Positions 1-8,883 are shown, counted from the first letter of the stretch. The stretch is 64,000 nucleotides of DNA from CAZLYF01 sp964586835 (GCA_964586835.1 CAZPIC010000009.1:1-64000); one strand, 5' to 3'. Notes: generated by a model not told the origin, from the sequence alone. Translations and numbers: made by a program.

Positions 1-52
1 GCCGGGTCCGGTGTTTCACCGAACTATACTGCATGCACCGAACTGGCGCACT
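1..52 (-). repeat. Dispersed repeat, copy 1 (cut by window edge)
   Basis: This stretch is about 80-85% identical to 48434-48485. The shared block begins GCCGGGTCCGGTGT and includes CACCGAACTATA and TGCATGCA. Read on the minus strand, both copies encode the same peptide core (PVRCMQYSSV, then HRTR), and most base differences fall at third codon positions. That suggests the tail of a duplicated, now fragmentary coding sequence rather than a structural repeat. It may continue beyond the left edge of the window. Confidence 0.6.
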
Positions 53-261
53 CACCCTTTTCGCATCGGGCAAGCTTTCTGAAAGCCTGCGATCGGTTAA
101 GGGCTATCCTGATGGTTCTGAAAGCGCTGGCAAAAGACCCAGCTGAGGCAGCTATATCGCCCTTCTTCTCCCCTCATCAGGTGCCCAAGATGGCAGAAAC
201 AACACAGGCCCTTCAGCAGAGCCTTGCGTGCAGCTGCCCACGAAAACACACTGAAACGCTA
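53..261. other. Intergenic, no gene recognised
   Basis: No reading frame with a ribosome binding site or a recognisable protein was found between the left-edge repeat and the terminator of the minus-strand operon. Short frames here are not supported. Confidence 0.5.
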
Positions 262-291
262 TAAAAAGCCGCCGTCCTGCAGGGCAGCGGC
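262..291 (-). terminator. Rho-independent terminator of the efp operon
   Basis: On the minus strand a stem (282-291 pairing with 268-277, one mismatch, loop TGCA) is followed by TTTTTA at 267-262. It lies about 55 nt past the stop codon of the zinc-ribbon gene and closes the minus-strand unit starting near 7.4 kb. Confidence 0.75.
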
Positions 292-344
292 AGCTTGTCG
301 GCGGCGCTGGTCAAGGATATCAGCCCGGGAACCGACCGCTCAAA

Positions 345-812
345 TCAGCCTGTCCCGGGCTCCGGTGCGTCTTTGCGATGCGCCCCTTCCCCGTCTATAT
401 CCTCCCCGTCGTCGGGAAAGAAGGGCCTCTTACACCGTGGACAGAGGTAGTCCTCTTCGAAATCAAAATCAGTGATGTCGATCCGTGCCTGAAATCCGCA
501 GGAAGGACACTCATACTCCACAAAACCATCCCCGTCAATAGCTGGAAGACCGTCTTCATCGTCTCCCTCGTCCTCGTCCTCGTCCTCATCGCCATAGACC
601 ACGTTCTCGAGCTCAGCGAGATCCTCGTCCATATTCTCAAGATACTCGTCGGTTTCATCCTGCCAGGATTTAAGCTCGCTGACCTCCAGGCTGAAGGCTT
701 CGAGGGTTTCGAGGATTTTCAACAACAGCTTCTGTTCGGGAGTATCCTCAGCCAGCCCCATCCCCTCCGCAAGCCCTTTCAGATAGGCCACCATGTTTGA
801 TAGCTTTTTCAT
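345..812 (-). CDS. Acidic zinc-ribbon protein (CD1247 N-terminal domain type)
   Basis: A 155-residue protein of unknown function. The N-terminal 45 residues form an amphipathic helical segment (starts MKKLSNMVAYLKGLAEGM) like that of Clostridia CD1247-type proteins. A very acidic linker follows (residues 73-95, almost all Asp/Glu), then a four-Cys zinc ribbon with CPSC at 102-105 and CPRC at 124-127. The ATG at 812 is chosen because GGGAGGG lies 4 nt upstream; an ATG 15 codons earlier has no such site and would overlap efp. It is the last gene before the terminator and follows efp closely. The acidic tract and zinc ribbon suggest a nucleic-acid or protein adaptor, but this is inference. Confidence 0.7.
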   Translation of the reverse strand: MKKLSNMVAYLKGLAEGMGLAEDTPEQKLLLKILETLEAFSLEVSELKSWQDETDEYLENMDEDLAELENVVYGDEDEDEDEGDDEDGLPAIDGDGFVEYECPSCGFQARIDITDFDFEEDYLCPRCKRPFFPDDGEDIDGEGAHRKDAPEPGTG

Positions 813-853
813 GTTTCCCTCCCACGTATTGCGTTTTTTCTGCAGATGCGCGC

Positions 854-1411
854 TCAAGCCCTGGAAAGATACTCGCCCGTACGCGTGTCGATCTTGACCC
901 TGTCCCCTGTGCTGATGAAGAGAGGGACCATCAGTTCAAAGCCTGTTTCGGTCGTTGCGGGCTTGTAGGTGCTTGTCGCTGTGTCTCCCCTGAGTCCGGG
1001 TTCTGTGCTGGTGATTTCGAGCTCCACAAAGTTGGGCGCCTCAACAGAAAAGGCCTCTCCCTTGAAGAACCGGATATTGACGCTGGTGTTCTCCCGGACA
1101 AACCGGATGGCGTCTTCCACCTGAGAGCGATTCAGGGGCATCTGTTCGTACGTCTCAGGATCCATGAAATAGTAGAGATCGCCATCGCTGTAGAGATACT
1201 GCATCTCCTTGGTATCGATGATCGCGCGCTGCATTTTGTCGGAGGGATTGAATGTGCGCTCAAGTACGGTGCCTGTCATGATGTTCTTAATCTTCGTCCG
1301 GACGAAGGCAGCGCCCTTGCCCGGCTTGACGTGCTGGAAGTCGACGATGGTCCAGACTCCGCCATCAAACTCAACCGTAATCCCTTTTTTGAAATCTCCT
1401 GCGCTGATCAT
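854..1411 (-). CDS. efp: Translation elongation factor P
   Basis: EF-P of 185 residues, the normal family length, with three beta-barrel domains. It binds between the P and E sites of ribosomes stalled at polyproline and promotes peptide bond formation. The domain I loop carries KPGKGAAF with Lys32 at the tip, the position modified in many bacteria, and the C-terminal domain ends in the expected GDRVKIDTRTGEYLSR. GGAGGG lies 6 nt before the ATG. It sits directly downstream of an aminopeptidase P gene, the classic pepP-efp pairing in Gram-positive bacteria. No modification enzyme (EpmA, EarP, YmfI) was recognised in the window. Confidence 0.97.
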   Translation of the reverse strand: MISAGDFKKGITVEFDGGVWTIVDFQHVKPGKGAAFVRTKIKNIMTGTVLERTFNPSDKMQRAIIDTKEMQYLYSDGDLYYFMDPETYEQMPLNRSQVEDAIRFVRENTSVNIRFFKGEAFSVEAPNFVELEITSTEPGLRGDTATSTYKPATTETGFELMVPLFISTGDRVKIDTRTGEYLSRA

Positions 1412-1456
1412 AATTTACCCTCCGCTCAAAAAAATCTTACCCGGCGCGCTGAGCGC

Positions 1457-2524
1457 TCAGAGCACAAGCAGATCCCTTGTCGCACGGATCAGACTTTCTC
1501 CCCCTTCAGAAGTAACCAGGCAGAGGTTCTCGATTCGTACCCCGCCTGTACCCGGCAGGTAGATCCCCGGTTCAACGGTGACCACATTCCCCGGAAAAAG
1601 CTTTTGCGTGGTGAGCGTATTGAGCCTGGGTTCCTCATGAACGTCGATCCCCACGCTGTGTCCAAGCCCGTGTCCGAACCGGGAGGCGTACCCCGCCTCG
1701 GCGATCCGTTCCCGGGCGACAGCGTCAATGTCCCTGCAGGCTTTCCCCGGAGCCAGCGCTTCCTGGCTCGCTTTCTGGGCATCGAGCACAATGCCGTAGA
1801 CTTCGCGCATCAGCGGGGGAGGATCTCCCAAGGCGACCGTCCGGGTCATGTCGGCACAGTACCCGCCGACCTTGGCCCCATAGTCCAGGGTGATCAGGTC
1901 CCCTTTTCCGACCTTTCTGTCGCTTGGAACTGCATGCGGGAGCGAGCCGTTGGGCCCCGATGCAACGATCGTGGAGAAGGCAAGGGCTTCGGCGCCCGTT
2001 TCAAGCAGGTGAAAGTCAAGGGCGAGCCTGATCTCTTTCTCGGTCATGCCCGGACGGATTACGCCGCAGATGTAGTCAAACGCATCGGAGGAAATATCGC
2101 ATGCCCTGCGCATCAGAGCCAGTTCTCCGTCCTCCTTCACGCCGCGCAGCGTCTCCGGAACGGCTCCGAGAGGAGTGAAGGATACGTGCGGCATGGCTTG
2201 TTTCATTTCCTGAAAGGTCCTGACGGTGACGTATTCGTCTTCATACAGAGCACGGGTGACCCCGGCTTCCTCAAGCAGCCCGGCTGCAACACGGACATGC
2301 CCGTTGGAGCCGGAGATCATATGGACTTTCCAGCCGGGCGCCTGGGATTCTGCCTGCTCCGTGTACCGGAAATCCGTCACGATCGACGCCACGTCCATCC
2401 CGATCACAAGGAGTCCCTCTCCTGTAAACCCGCTGAGGTAAAACACGTTGGAGGGCTTGTGCACCATGATGCCTTCCCCAGTTTTCAGCCCTGTTGCCGC
2501 GAGGAGCCTGCGCACCCTGTTCAT
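1457..2524 (-). CDS. pepP: Xaa-Pro aminopeptidase (M24 family)
   Basis: A cytosolic metallopeptidase of 355 residues that removes N-terminal residues preceding proline. The N-terminal half is the creatinase-like domain and the C-terminal half the pita-bread catalytic domain. Dinuclear metal ligands are visible: Asp in LDYGAKVGGYCADMTRTV, His in GHGLGHSVGIDVHEEP, and Glu in VTVEPGIYLPGTGGVRIEN. ATG 2524 is preferred over the upstream ATG 2551 because AGGAGG lies 5 nt before it. It is placed between mltG and efp on the same strand. It could act on another Xaa-Pro substrate, but the family assignment is firm. Confidence 0.93.
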   Translation of the reverse strand: MNRVRRLLAATGLKTGEGIMVHKPSNVFYLSGFTGEGLLVIGMDVASIVTDFRYTEQAESQAPGWKVHMISGSNGHVRVAAGLLEEAGVTRALYEDEYVTVRTFQEMKQAMPHVSFTPLGAVPETLRGVKEDGELALMRRACDISSDAFDYICGVIRPGMTEKEIRLALDFHLLETGAEALAFSTIVASGPNGSLPHAVPSDRKVGKGDLITLDYGAKVGGYCADMTRTVALGDPPPLMREVYGIVLDAQKASQEALAPGKACRDIDAVARERIAEAGYASRFGHGLGHSVGIDVHEEPRLNTLTTQKLFPGNVVTVEPGIYLPGTGGVRIENLCLVTSEGGESLIRATRDLLVL

Positions 2525-2660
2525 ACTATCCTCCTGTCTGACGGTTTTCATTGCCGTTAGTCTACCACAGGGCAGCGCGCTTGGCTACTGCGGGCGCACG
2601 GCACATTTTTAAATGGCTGTCCGTTTCTTAGGACCGGATGGTGGATGATGGGAGCTGCCA

Positions 2661-3848
2661 CTACTGGGCACCCGACTCCCTGTCAAAGGCTTCCCACAGC
2701 GGTGCGTACACGCGCACCGCCTGCTCGTGTTCCTTCAGCGTCTTGCTGAAGTGCAGTTCACCCGAGTCAGGGTCCTTGCTGCAAAAATACAGATAGCCCC
2801 CCACGACAAAGTCCTCGTCCGGATAGAGCGCTGCTTCGACAGCCTGCGGCGAAGGGCCACAGATCGGCCCGGGTGGAAGCCCCTTGTGGCGATACGTATT
2901 ATAAGGCGAATCCACCGCCAGGTCTTCAGCGGTCAGAACCATCCGCTTTGTACCCAGCACGTACTTGATCGTCACGTCGCTGTCAAGGCGCATACCGCTT
3001 GCGAGCCGGTTGTGGAACACCGCGGAGACTTTCTTAAAGTCAGCGGTCTTGGCTTCCTTTTCGATCAGTGAAGCGATCGTAAGCATCTGGTCCATAGAGA
3101 AGCCTTGTTCTTCGGCACGCGTGTGATAGGACTCTTTGAACACAGCCTCCGTCTGTGAAAGCAGCTTACGGATGATGTCATCCTCAGCGGCATTGACAAA
3201 AATCTCGTAGGTATCGGGCGCCAGATAGCCTTCGAGCGCGTATTTTCGCTCTGCAGCTGTCTTTGAGGAGAGTACATCGCTGATATAATAGTACGCGGCG
3301 TATTCCGTCCCTTCCCTGCACCGCGCGAGGAAGGCCGAGGCGTCGGCAAGTACGCTTTCCTGCACCAGGTAGGCGACAACATCCTCGACTGTCCAGCCGG
3401 GGATGATCGTGATGTCGCGAACGATGGGCCTCCCGTCACCTGCTGTCAACCGTGCGGCGATCTGTGAAAGCTGCATGGAGCGCCTGAGCGTGTACTGCCC
3501 TGCCTGGATCTTCTGACCGTACCCCAGAAAATCCGCATAGTATTTAAACACAGAAGCGTTTCTGATCAAGCCCTGCTGCTCAAGGTTGTCAGACACCCTG
3601 GAAAGGCTTTCGCCGCTCTCCACCGTAAAGGAAATGTCAGCACTGTCGCTTGGATCCACAGGATCAACCATGGCCGCGCTAAAGCCCCTCCAGGCGGCTG
3701 TCACAATCCCCGCAAGCAATGTCAGGGAGCACAAAAGAATCACCAGAGGCCTGATGGCAGCCCAGATCCAAGCATACCAGCTCAGAACAGGCTCGCTGTC
3801 CCGCTGGTCTGCGTATTCGTGAAGGCTCCTGTCTTTTCTGCGCGACAT
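2661..3848 (-). CDS. mltG: Endolytic murein transglycosylase MltG (YceG family)
   Basis: Membrane-anchored lytic transglycosylase of 395 residues that cleaves nascent glycan strands and sets their length. There is a single membrane segment at about residues 31-53, with the catalytic domain outside the cell. A LysM-like subdomain precedes the catalytic region. The catalytic glutamate is Glu263 in IASLIEKEAKTA, followed by family motifs HNRLASGMRLDSDVTIKY and GLPPGPICGPS. The gene follows ylbF by 5 nt, as in a translationally linked pair. The start ATG 3848 gives a short cytosolic N-terminus; no strong Shine-Dalgarno is seen, consistent with reinitiation from ylbF. Confidence 0.93.
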   Translation of the reverse strand: MSRRKDRSLHEYADQRDSEPVLSWYAWIWAAIRPLVILLCSLTLLAGIVTAAWRGFSAAMVDPVDPSDSADISFTVESGESLSRVSDNLEQQGLIRNASVFKYYADFLGYGQKIQAGQYTLRRSMQLSQIAARLTAGDGRPIVRDITIIPGWTVEDVVAYLVQESVLADASAFLARCREGTEYAAYYYISDVLSSKTAAERKYALEGYLAPDTYEIFVNAAEDDIIRKLLSQTEAVFKESYHTRAEEQGFSMDQMLTIASLIEKEAKTADFKKVSAVFHNRLASGMRLDSDVTIKYVLGTKRMVLTAEDLAVDSPYNTYRHKGLPPGPICGPSPQAVEAALYPDEDFVVGGYLYFCSKDPDSGELHFSKTLKEHEQAVRVYAPLWEAFDRESGAQ

Positions 3849-3853
3849 GGCTC

Positions 3854-4201
3854 TCAGGATAGCTCAGGCAGATCCAACCTGAGCCCCGCTGCTTCGGTCA
3901 GAATCCGAATGATCTCAGCCAGCATCCGTTGGAGCTTCATTTCAGATAGGAGGTAGGCAGAGGTGTCCGTTCCACCATAAAGCAGCGCGGACATCTGGGA
4001 AAAGCGCTGGACTTCTTCCTGAGAAACCTCCTTGCCTGCAACCGCTGACATCTGTAGGGCCATCTGAAGCCGCTTGTACTCCTTCAGGAGCGCGGAGGCC
4101 GCCTCGCTGGACTCGACCGCAGCCTTTGCCTGCGCGTGTTCTCTGTATTCAGACGAGGCCCTGATTTCGTCAGCCAGCTTGTACGCGGCGTCCAATTGCA
4201 T
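3854..4201 (-). CDS. YlbF/YmcA family protein
   Basis: A helical cytosolic protein of 115 residues of the YlbF/YmcA family. In Bacillus subtilis such proteins form a complex with YaaT that modulates RNase Y and development. The sequence shows an N-terminal LADEIRASSEYREHAQAKAAVE helix and a central LKEYKRLQMALQM helix typical of the family. It lies directly downstream of RNase J and upstream of mltG, so an RNA-processing link fits the context. GGAGG lies 4 nt before the ATG. A perfect hairpin sits just upstream of this site (4215-4232). Confidence 0.8.
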   Translation of the reverse strand: MQLDAAYKLADEIRASSEYREHAQAKAAVESSEAASALLKEYKRLQMALQMSAVAGKEVSQEEVQRFSQMSALLYGGTDTSAYLLSEMKLQRMLAEIIRILTEAAGLRLDLPELS

Positions 4202-4214
4202 CGCTCCTCCCTGC

Positions 4215-4232
4215 CCCGCCGAACGCGGCGGG
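4215..4232 (-). other. Hairpin just upstream of the ylbF ribosome binding site
   Basis: CCCGCCG, loop AACG, CGGCGGG gives a perfect 7-bp G/C stem between the RNase J stop codon and the ylbF Shine-Dalgarno. No U-run follows on either strand, so it is not an ordinary terminator. It could be an mRNA-processing or stability element in the rnjA-ylbF transcript. Confidence 0.5.
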
Positions 4233-4269
4233 ATGATTGCCGGTTGAACGGAAGCCGGCCAAAGCCAGG

Positions 4270-5934
4270 CTACCCCAGGTCTACTATGACGGGAAGAATC
4301 ATTGGGCTTCGTTTGATCTTTTCATAGATGAACCGCTTCAGCTCGTCTTTGATGCGGTTCTTGATGCCCGGCCAATCGCTTCCCTCAATGCGGCTATAGG
4401 ACTGAATGATGTTGCGAACCACATCCCGGATGCCTTCGATGATGTCCTCATTTTCCCTGACATACACAAAACCCCGGGAGATGACATCGGGCCCCGAGAT
4501 CAGCGAGGCATTGGTCCGATCAAAGGCCATCGCCACAACGATGAGCCCATCCTGTGAAAGATGCTTTCTGTCCCTCAACACGACGTTTCCTACGTCGCCA
4601 ATGCCCAGCCCGTCGACCAGCACAGCGCCTGTGGGTACCATCCCTGATAGTGCCAAAGAGTCCTCGCTCATTTCGATGACCTGGCCTATCTCAGGAATGA
4701 CGATGTTCTCACGCGGCATTCCCATGGTCTCTGCCAGCTCCGCGTGCTGCCACAGCATTCTGTATTCGCCATGGACCGGAATGAAATATTTCGGCTTGGT
4801 CAGCGTGTGTATGAGCTTGAGCTCTTCCTGGCACGCATGCCCTGAAACGTGGACCTCCGCCATCGCCTCGTAGATGACCTGCGCTCCGCAACGGTACAGC
4901 TGGTTGATGACACGGGAGACAAAAATCTCGTTGCCGGGGATCGGCGTGGATGAGATAATCACCTTGTCCGTCTGCTTGATCTGCAGCCTCCGATGCTCAG
5001 AAAAAGCCATCCTGGTCAGCCCGCTCATGGGCTCTCCCTGGCTGCCCGTTGTGATGATAAGAAGCTGGTTGTCAGGGTAGTTGTTCAGATCGTCCATTTC
5101 AAGCAGGTTTTCACGGGCGATGCTCAGTTCCCCTAGCTCCATCGCCACTGTGCTGACGTTGATCATGCTGCGGCCTACAAAACAGACTTTCCGGCCATAC
5201 TGCACAGCGCAGTCGATCACCTGCTGCACGCGATTGGTATTGCTTGAAAACATGGCAATGATGACGCGGCCTTCCGCAGATCCGATCTGCTCGTTGAAGG
5301 TCTCAGCCACCTTGCGCTCGGACATGGTATACCCCGGACGTTCAACGTTTGTGCTGTCACACAGAAGGGCCAGGACGCCCTCGTTGCCTGCGGTGGCGAG
5401 AGCGCTCAGATCCGTAACTTCTCCGTCGACCGGGGTATAGTCCACCTTAAAATCGCCCGTCAGGATGACCGTACCTGCCGGAGAAGTAACTGCGACCGCA
5501 TAGGCTCCAGAAATCGAGTGGTTGACCCTGATGAAGCGAATGGAAAAGCATCCAAGTTTGATCACTTCACGGGGAAGCACGGTAACCGCCTCAACGCCCG
5601 TGATGCGGTGTTCCCTGAGCTTGTTTTCGATCAAGGCCAGGGTCAGTCTGGACCCGAAGATGGGCGCCGGCGCCCTGTCGAGAACATAGGGCGTTGCACC
5701 GATATGATCCTCGTGTCCATGGGTGAATACGTACCCACGAATCTTTTCCTTATTTGTCACCAGATAACTCACGTCCGGGATCACCAGGTCGATCCCCAGC
5801 ATGTCTTCCTTCGGAAAGGTCGATCCACAATCGATTACAATGATATCGTCCTCACACTCAAGGACGGTGATGTTCTTTCCGATCTCATCCACCCCACCCA
5901 GTGGGATGATCTTCAGTTTTGATCTGTTGGGCAC
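4270..5934 (-). CDS. rnj: Ribonuclease J
   Basis: A 554-residue metallo-beta-lactamase/beta-CASP RNase with 5'-3' exonuclease and endonuclease activity in mRNA turnover and RNA maturation. It opens KIIPLGGVDEIGKN, carries the metal-binding THGHEDHIGA motif, and has LLCDSTNVERPGYT and the beta-CASP region HVSGHACQEELK, HGEYRML. The start is GTG 5934: AGGAGG lies 6 nt upstream, and the longer in-frame ATG (6018) would add a cysteine-containing extension foreign to the family. It is flanked by the RseC-like gene upstream and ylbF downstream on the same strand. J1 and J2 cannot be told apart from one copy. Confidence 0.95.
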   Translation of the reverse strand: MPNRSKLKIIPLGGVDEIGKNITVLECEDDIIVIDCGSTFPKEDMLGIDLVIPDVSYLVTNKEKIRGYVFTHGHEDHIGATPYVLDRAPAPIFGSRLTLALIENKLREHRITGVEAVTVLPREVIKLGCFSIRFIRVNHSISGAYAVAVTSPAGTVILTGDFKVDYTPVDGEVTDLSALATAGNEGVLALLCDSTNVERPGYTMSERKVAETFNEQIGSAEGRVIIAMFSSNTNRVQQVIDCAVQYGRKVCFVGRSMINVSTVAMELGELSIARENLLEMDDLNNYPDNQLLIITTGSQGEPMSGLTRMAFSEHRRLQIKQTDKVIISSTPIPGNEIFVSRVINQLYRCGAQVIYEAMAEVHVSGHACQEELKLIHTLTKPKYFIPVHGEYRMLWQHAELAETMGMPRENIVIPEIGQVIEMSEDSLALSGMVPTGAVLVDGLGIGDVGNVVLRDRKHLSQDGLIVVAMAFDRTNASLISGPDVISRGFVYVRENEDIIEGIRDVVRNIIQSYSRIEGSDWPGIKNRIKDELKRFIYEKIKRSPMILPVIVDLG

Positions 5935-6033
5935 TGTTGTCCTCCTTTTATCGCACCGAACGTACGTCGCCGCATGCCCCGCGCTGCTCGTGCAGCCCTG
6001 GACGATTCTTAGGCGCATCGGTTTCGGGATGAT

Positions 6034-6525
6034 TTACATTTGCGCGCTTTCACCTGCGCCCGGTTCGCGCAGACCGGCAGGTCCCCCTTCCGGAGGGAGG
6101 GCTTCCGCTCCTGCGGGAGCAGGCGGTGCGGGGCGCCGGACCGCAGCCACACGCGGTTGCCAAGGCGCCCGGCGTGAAAGCCTGCTGTCCAGCACGATCA
6201 GGGCTCCCCAGCACAGACCCATCCCCACCAGTCCGCCAAGCACGCCAGCCAGGTCGCTGCGGGGAAAGAGCGCATTCAGAGTGAAAAGCCCGGCCAGGAA
6301 TCCCGCCAGGGGGACAAGATAGGACAAAAACGAGGCCTTGACGACCTGCGCATCGGGCATTTCCACATCCACCTCGTCTCCCGGGCTGGCGGAACCGCAG
6401 ACGGCGATGACAGCGTCCTTTTTGCGTCCTCCGCAAGCGCCGCAGCCCTGACATGCCTCGTGTCTCTCAATGCACACATACAGCTTGTCCCCGTGCACTC
6501 TGATCACTCTTCCGGTGCGGATCAT
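6034..6525 (-). CDS. RseC/MucC-like membrane protein (SoxR-reducing system family)
   Basis: 163 residues. A short N-terminal soluble domain carries Cys18 and a CxxCxxC cluster (CQGCGACGG, Cys25/28/31), likely holding a metal or Fe-S centre. Two membrane helices follow at about residues 64-83 and 90-110. A long Pro/Ala/Gly-rich hydrophilic tail follows. Family members sit with RnfABCDGE or the SoxR-reducing complex, or act in electron transfer in anaerobes. No rnf genes are present here. Its start overlaps the stop of the ttcA-like gene (TGATG), so the two are translationally coupled. Confidence 0.75.
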   Translation of the reverse strand: MIRTGRVIRVHGDKLYVCIERHEACQGCGACGGRKKDAVIAVCGSASPGDEVDVEMPDAQVVKASFLSYLVPLAGFLAGLFTLNALFPRSDLAGVLGGLVGMGLCWGALIVLDSRLSRRAPWQPRVAAVRRPAPPAPAGAEALPPEGGPAGLREPGAGESAQM

Positions 6526-7433
6526 CAGTCTCCCCCCTGCAGGCAGGCCACGACGCTATCCCCGTCCTCCTGCGAAGCTGTCCAGGCATGAACGTCCGCC
6601 TCCTGCAGGGGACGAAATCCGTCCATGAACGAATGGACTGCCGTCCCTGCTTCTGCCCTCCAGCCCAGAAGGGTCGAGACATTGACCGCGCAGGTGCTCC
6701 TGAAAATGCTGGTGGCGACATGGGGATTGGACTTTTCCAGCATAAAAAGCAATTCCTTCATCTCACGCCGTTTGCCTCCACCCTCCCGCATGACCCTGCA
6801 AGCGCAAGGGAGAGCTGGCAAGCGGTAGGCTTCCTGCCAGGTAAGGATGGCTCTCTCCCTGACGAAATAAAGCGGTCGGATCAGCTCCATCCCGGGATAA
6901 TTCATGCTTTTCAGCCGTGGCAGCATGGTCTTAAACTCCCCGCCGTACAGGAGGCTCAGCAGGATGGTCTCGACGACATCGTCAAAGTGATGCCCCAGCG
7001 CGATCTTGTTGCAGCCGCGCTCCATCGCCGCCTTGTAGAGATGGCCTCTGCGCATGGAGGCGCACACATGGCAGGGAGAGGACACGCCCGCATCAATCAC
7101 GCGAAAGATGTCAGCCCCACAAACGTCCAGCGGCAAGCCAAGGCGCTGCGCTGTCCAGGAGAGCGCCTGTAAATGATCGGCATCATAGCCGGGATCCAGC
7201 GCAAGAAAACACAGGTCAAAAGGGATGTCGCTGTGTTTACGAAGAAGCTGCAAGCATAACGCCAGAAGGAATGAGTCCTTCCCTCCTGAGATGCACACGG
7301 CGATCTTGTCACCCTTCTGCGTCATCTCATAGCGCTGCATCGCCGAGAGGAACCTTTTCCAGACCGTTTTACGAAAACGCGTTGTGATTCCCTTCGCAAG
7401 CTCCCGTGGATCACCGCCTGCCTGCGCCTGCAA
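6525..7433 (-). CDS. ttcA: tRNA 2-thiocytidine synthetase-like PP-loop ATPase (TtcA/TtuA family)
   Basis: 302 residues. The ATP-pyrophosphatase P-loop SGGKDS is at 49-54. Three candidate Fe-S ligand cysteines are present, CHVC at 121-124 and CAC at 210-212, with the GHHFDDVVET motif between them. TtcA-type enzymes adenylate and thiolate C32 of tRNA using a [4Fe-4S] cluster. The family also includes other sulfur-transfer ATPases, so the exact target base is inferred. It is the first gene of the minus-strand unit and is coupled to the RseC-like gene, itself a cysteine-rich probable redox protein. The region upstream is divergent from the inositol-phosphatase-like gene. Confidence 0.8.
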   Translation of the reverse strand: MQAQAGGDPRELAKGITTRFRKTVWKRFLSAMQRYEMTQKGDKIAVCISGGKDSFLLALCLQLLRKHSDIPFDLCFLALDPGYDADHLQALSWTAQRLGLPLDVCGADIFRVIDAGVSSPCHVCASMRRGHLYKAAMERGCNKIALGHHFDDVVETILLSLLYGGEFKTMLPRLKSMNYPGMELIRPLYFVRERAILTWQEAYRLPALPCACRVMREGGGKRREMKELLFMLEKSNPHVATSIFRSTCAVNVSTLLGWRAEAGTAVHSFMDGFRPLQEADVHAWTASQEDGDSVVACLQGGD

Positions 7434-7527
7434 GCTCCTCCTCCTTTCGCAGCGAACAACGGATTATAGCATGCCACGCGAAATTATGCTACAATCCACC
7501 CGGATTGAGGAAGGGAAGGCCAACAGA

Positions 7528-8322
7528 ATGAAGACAGCGCTCACGACGCTCCTTTCAGGCGCGAAAGCCATCATTGGCGGAGGTCAACCCTCAGCGGTGC
7601 ACGCCAAGGGCGGGCGGTCCAATTATGTAACAAATACCGACCTTGAAATCCAGGAGTACCTGCGGGCCAGACTCTTAGCCCTCGTCCCGGGCAGCCTGTT
7701 TTTTTCCGAAGAACAAGAAAACGATCCGCTGTCCGACGGACTGACTTGGGTAGTCGACCCGCTGGACGGAACGATGAATTATCTGCGCCAGCGCCGTTGC
7801 TCCTTTGTGTCCATTGCGCTCATGGAGCACAAAAAGCCAATCGTCGCCGGCATTTTGAACCCCTATTCTAACGAAACCTTCTACGCGCAGACCGGAAAAG
7901 GTGCCTGGCTGGACGACCGGCCTGTGCGCGTTTCTGAAGTCCCGCTGTCCGACGCACTGGTCAGCATTGGAACCTCTCCCTACCGACGTTGCCTGGCCGA
8001 GCTTGGCCTTGAAGTGGCGGGACGGTTTTTGTCCCAAGCCGCAGACCTGCGTCGGACCGGATCGGCAGCCGCGGACCTAACGGATATCGCCTGCGGACGC
8101 AGTGACGTCTTCTTTGAACTCTCTCTCGCTCCCTGGGACTATGCTGCCGGCGCCCTGCTGGTCACAGAAGCGGGTGGCGCTATCGAGATGCCCTGCGACC
8201 CGCAGATTGACTTTGGCAAGACCACCTGTGTCCTGGCCAGCAACCGCGCCTGCAGAGACGAAGCGCTCCGCATCATGAACGCGGTCCCCGACCTCATGGC
8301 CCGCCTACAGTCTGAGGGCTGA
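7528..8322 (+). CDS. Inositol monophosphatase family protein
   Basis: A 264-residue Mg-dependent phosphatase. Motif 1 is WVVDPLDGTMNY (metal-binding Asp pair), preceded by the SEEQEND acidic motif. Motif 2 is APWDYAAGALLVTEAGG, whose Trp-Asp is the third metal site. Possible substrates include inositol-1-phosphate, fructose-1,6-bisphosphate or PAP (CysQ-like); the sequence does not decide. ATG 7528 is chosen because GAGGAAGGG lies just upstream. A TACAAT box at 7490-7495 could be its -10, but no good -35 is seen. It converges with the 8335-8883 gene, leaving only 12 nt between the stop codons. Confidence 0.88.
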   Translation: MKTALTTLLSGAKAIIGGGQPSAVHAKGGRSNYVTNTDLEIQEYLRARLLALVPGSLFFSEEQENDPLSDGLTWVVDPLDGTMNYLRQRRCSFVSIALMEHKKPIVAGILNPYSNETFYAQTGKGAWLDDRPVRVSEVPLSDALVSIGTSPYRRCLAELGLEVAGRFLSQAADLRRTGSAAADLTDIACGRSDVFFELSLAPWDYAAGALLVTEAGGAIEMPCDPQIDFGKTTCVLASNRACRDEALRIMNAVPDLMARLQSEG

Positions 8323-8334
8323 AGCCACGCCTGA

Positions 8335-8883
8335 TCATCGCCTTCGCGCGAAAGCCGTACCCTGCGACCCTTCCATCAAGCCAGGCAGCTTTTGTCCGTT
8401 GGGAAGGAAGAGCCTGCTCCCACCCATACGCTCCTCACAAGCCCTTTGGAGAGCTCGCAGCCTAAGGATCCGCATCTGTACGCGGCGCCCGGCGAGGGCG
8501 CCGCTTCGAACGCTATCCAGCAGCGATCGGACACCCATCGCCACGGGGATCGCGGGCAAAAATCCCCCCGCCAAAGAGGCAGCAGCGGCGCCCGCTCCCA
8601 TGGCTGCTCCCATTCTCAGTGCCCTGCCGGCCATGTCCTGCAGGCCCGCAGTGGCTGTCTTCTTTCTTCTCAGCATTCGCCCGCCCTCGCTGAGGACCAC
8701 CAGAACAAAGGGCAGTCCAACGCTCGCACTGGCGAGCAGTCTGCCGGCAAGCCCGGCGCTCTCAATCAGCCCCAGGCCGGAAGCCGCCTCATCCGCAAAG
8801 GACAGTCCTGCAGCAACGCTGTCGACCAGCGCTGTTCGCTGATCACGGCGATACCTGACGACCAGTGCCTCCCACTGCTCCAT
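8335..8883 (-). CDS. Hypothetical membrane-associated protein
   Basis: 182 residues, unrecognised. An amphipathic N-terminal region precedes a hydrophobic segment near residues 43-65 (LAGRLLASASVGLPFVLVVL). An Ala/Gly-rich stretch follows near 90-118 and a basic, Arg-rich C-terminus. It starts 1-2 nt after the stop of the coiled-coil gene, so the two are clearly co-transcribed and probably coupled. The Gly/Ala-rich hydrophobic arrangement recalls EcsC-like peripheral membrane proteins, but I see no defining motif. Confidence 0.6.
   Translation of the reverse strand: MEQWEALVVRYRRDQRTALVDSVAAGLSFADEAASGLGLIESAGLAGRLLASASVGLPFVLVVLSEGGRMLRRKKTATAGLQDMAGRALRMGAAMGAGAAAASLAGGFLPAIPVAMGVRSLLDSVRSGALAGRRVQMRILRLRALQRACEERMGGSRLFLPNGQKLPGLMEGSQGTAFARRR

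Noticed and set aside
797..2560. 587-residue plus-strand open frame
   Set aside because: It lies antisense to efp and pepP, whose motifs and ribosome binding sites are clear, and its translation resembles no protein.
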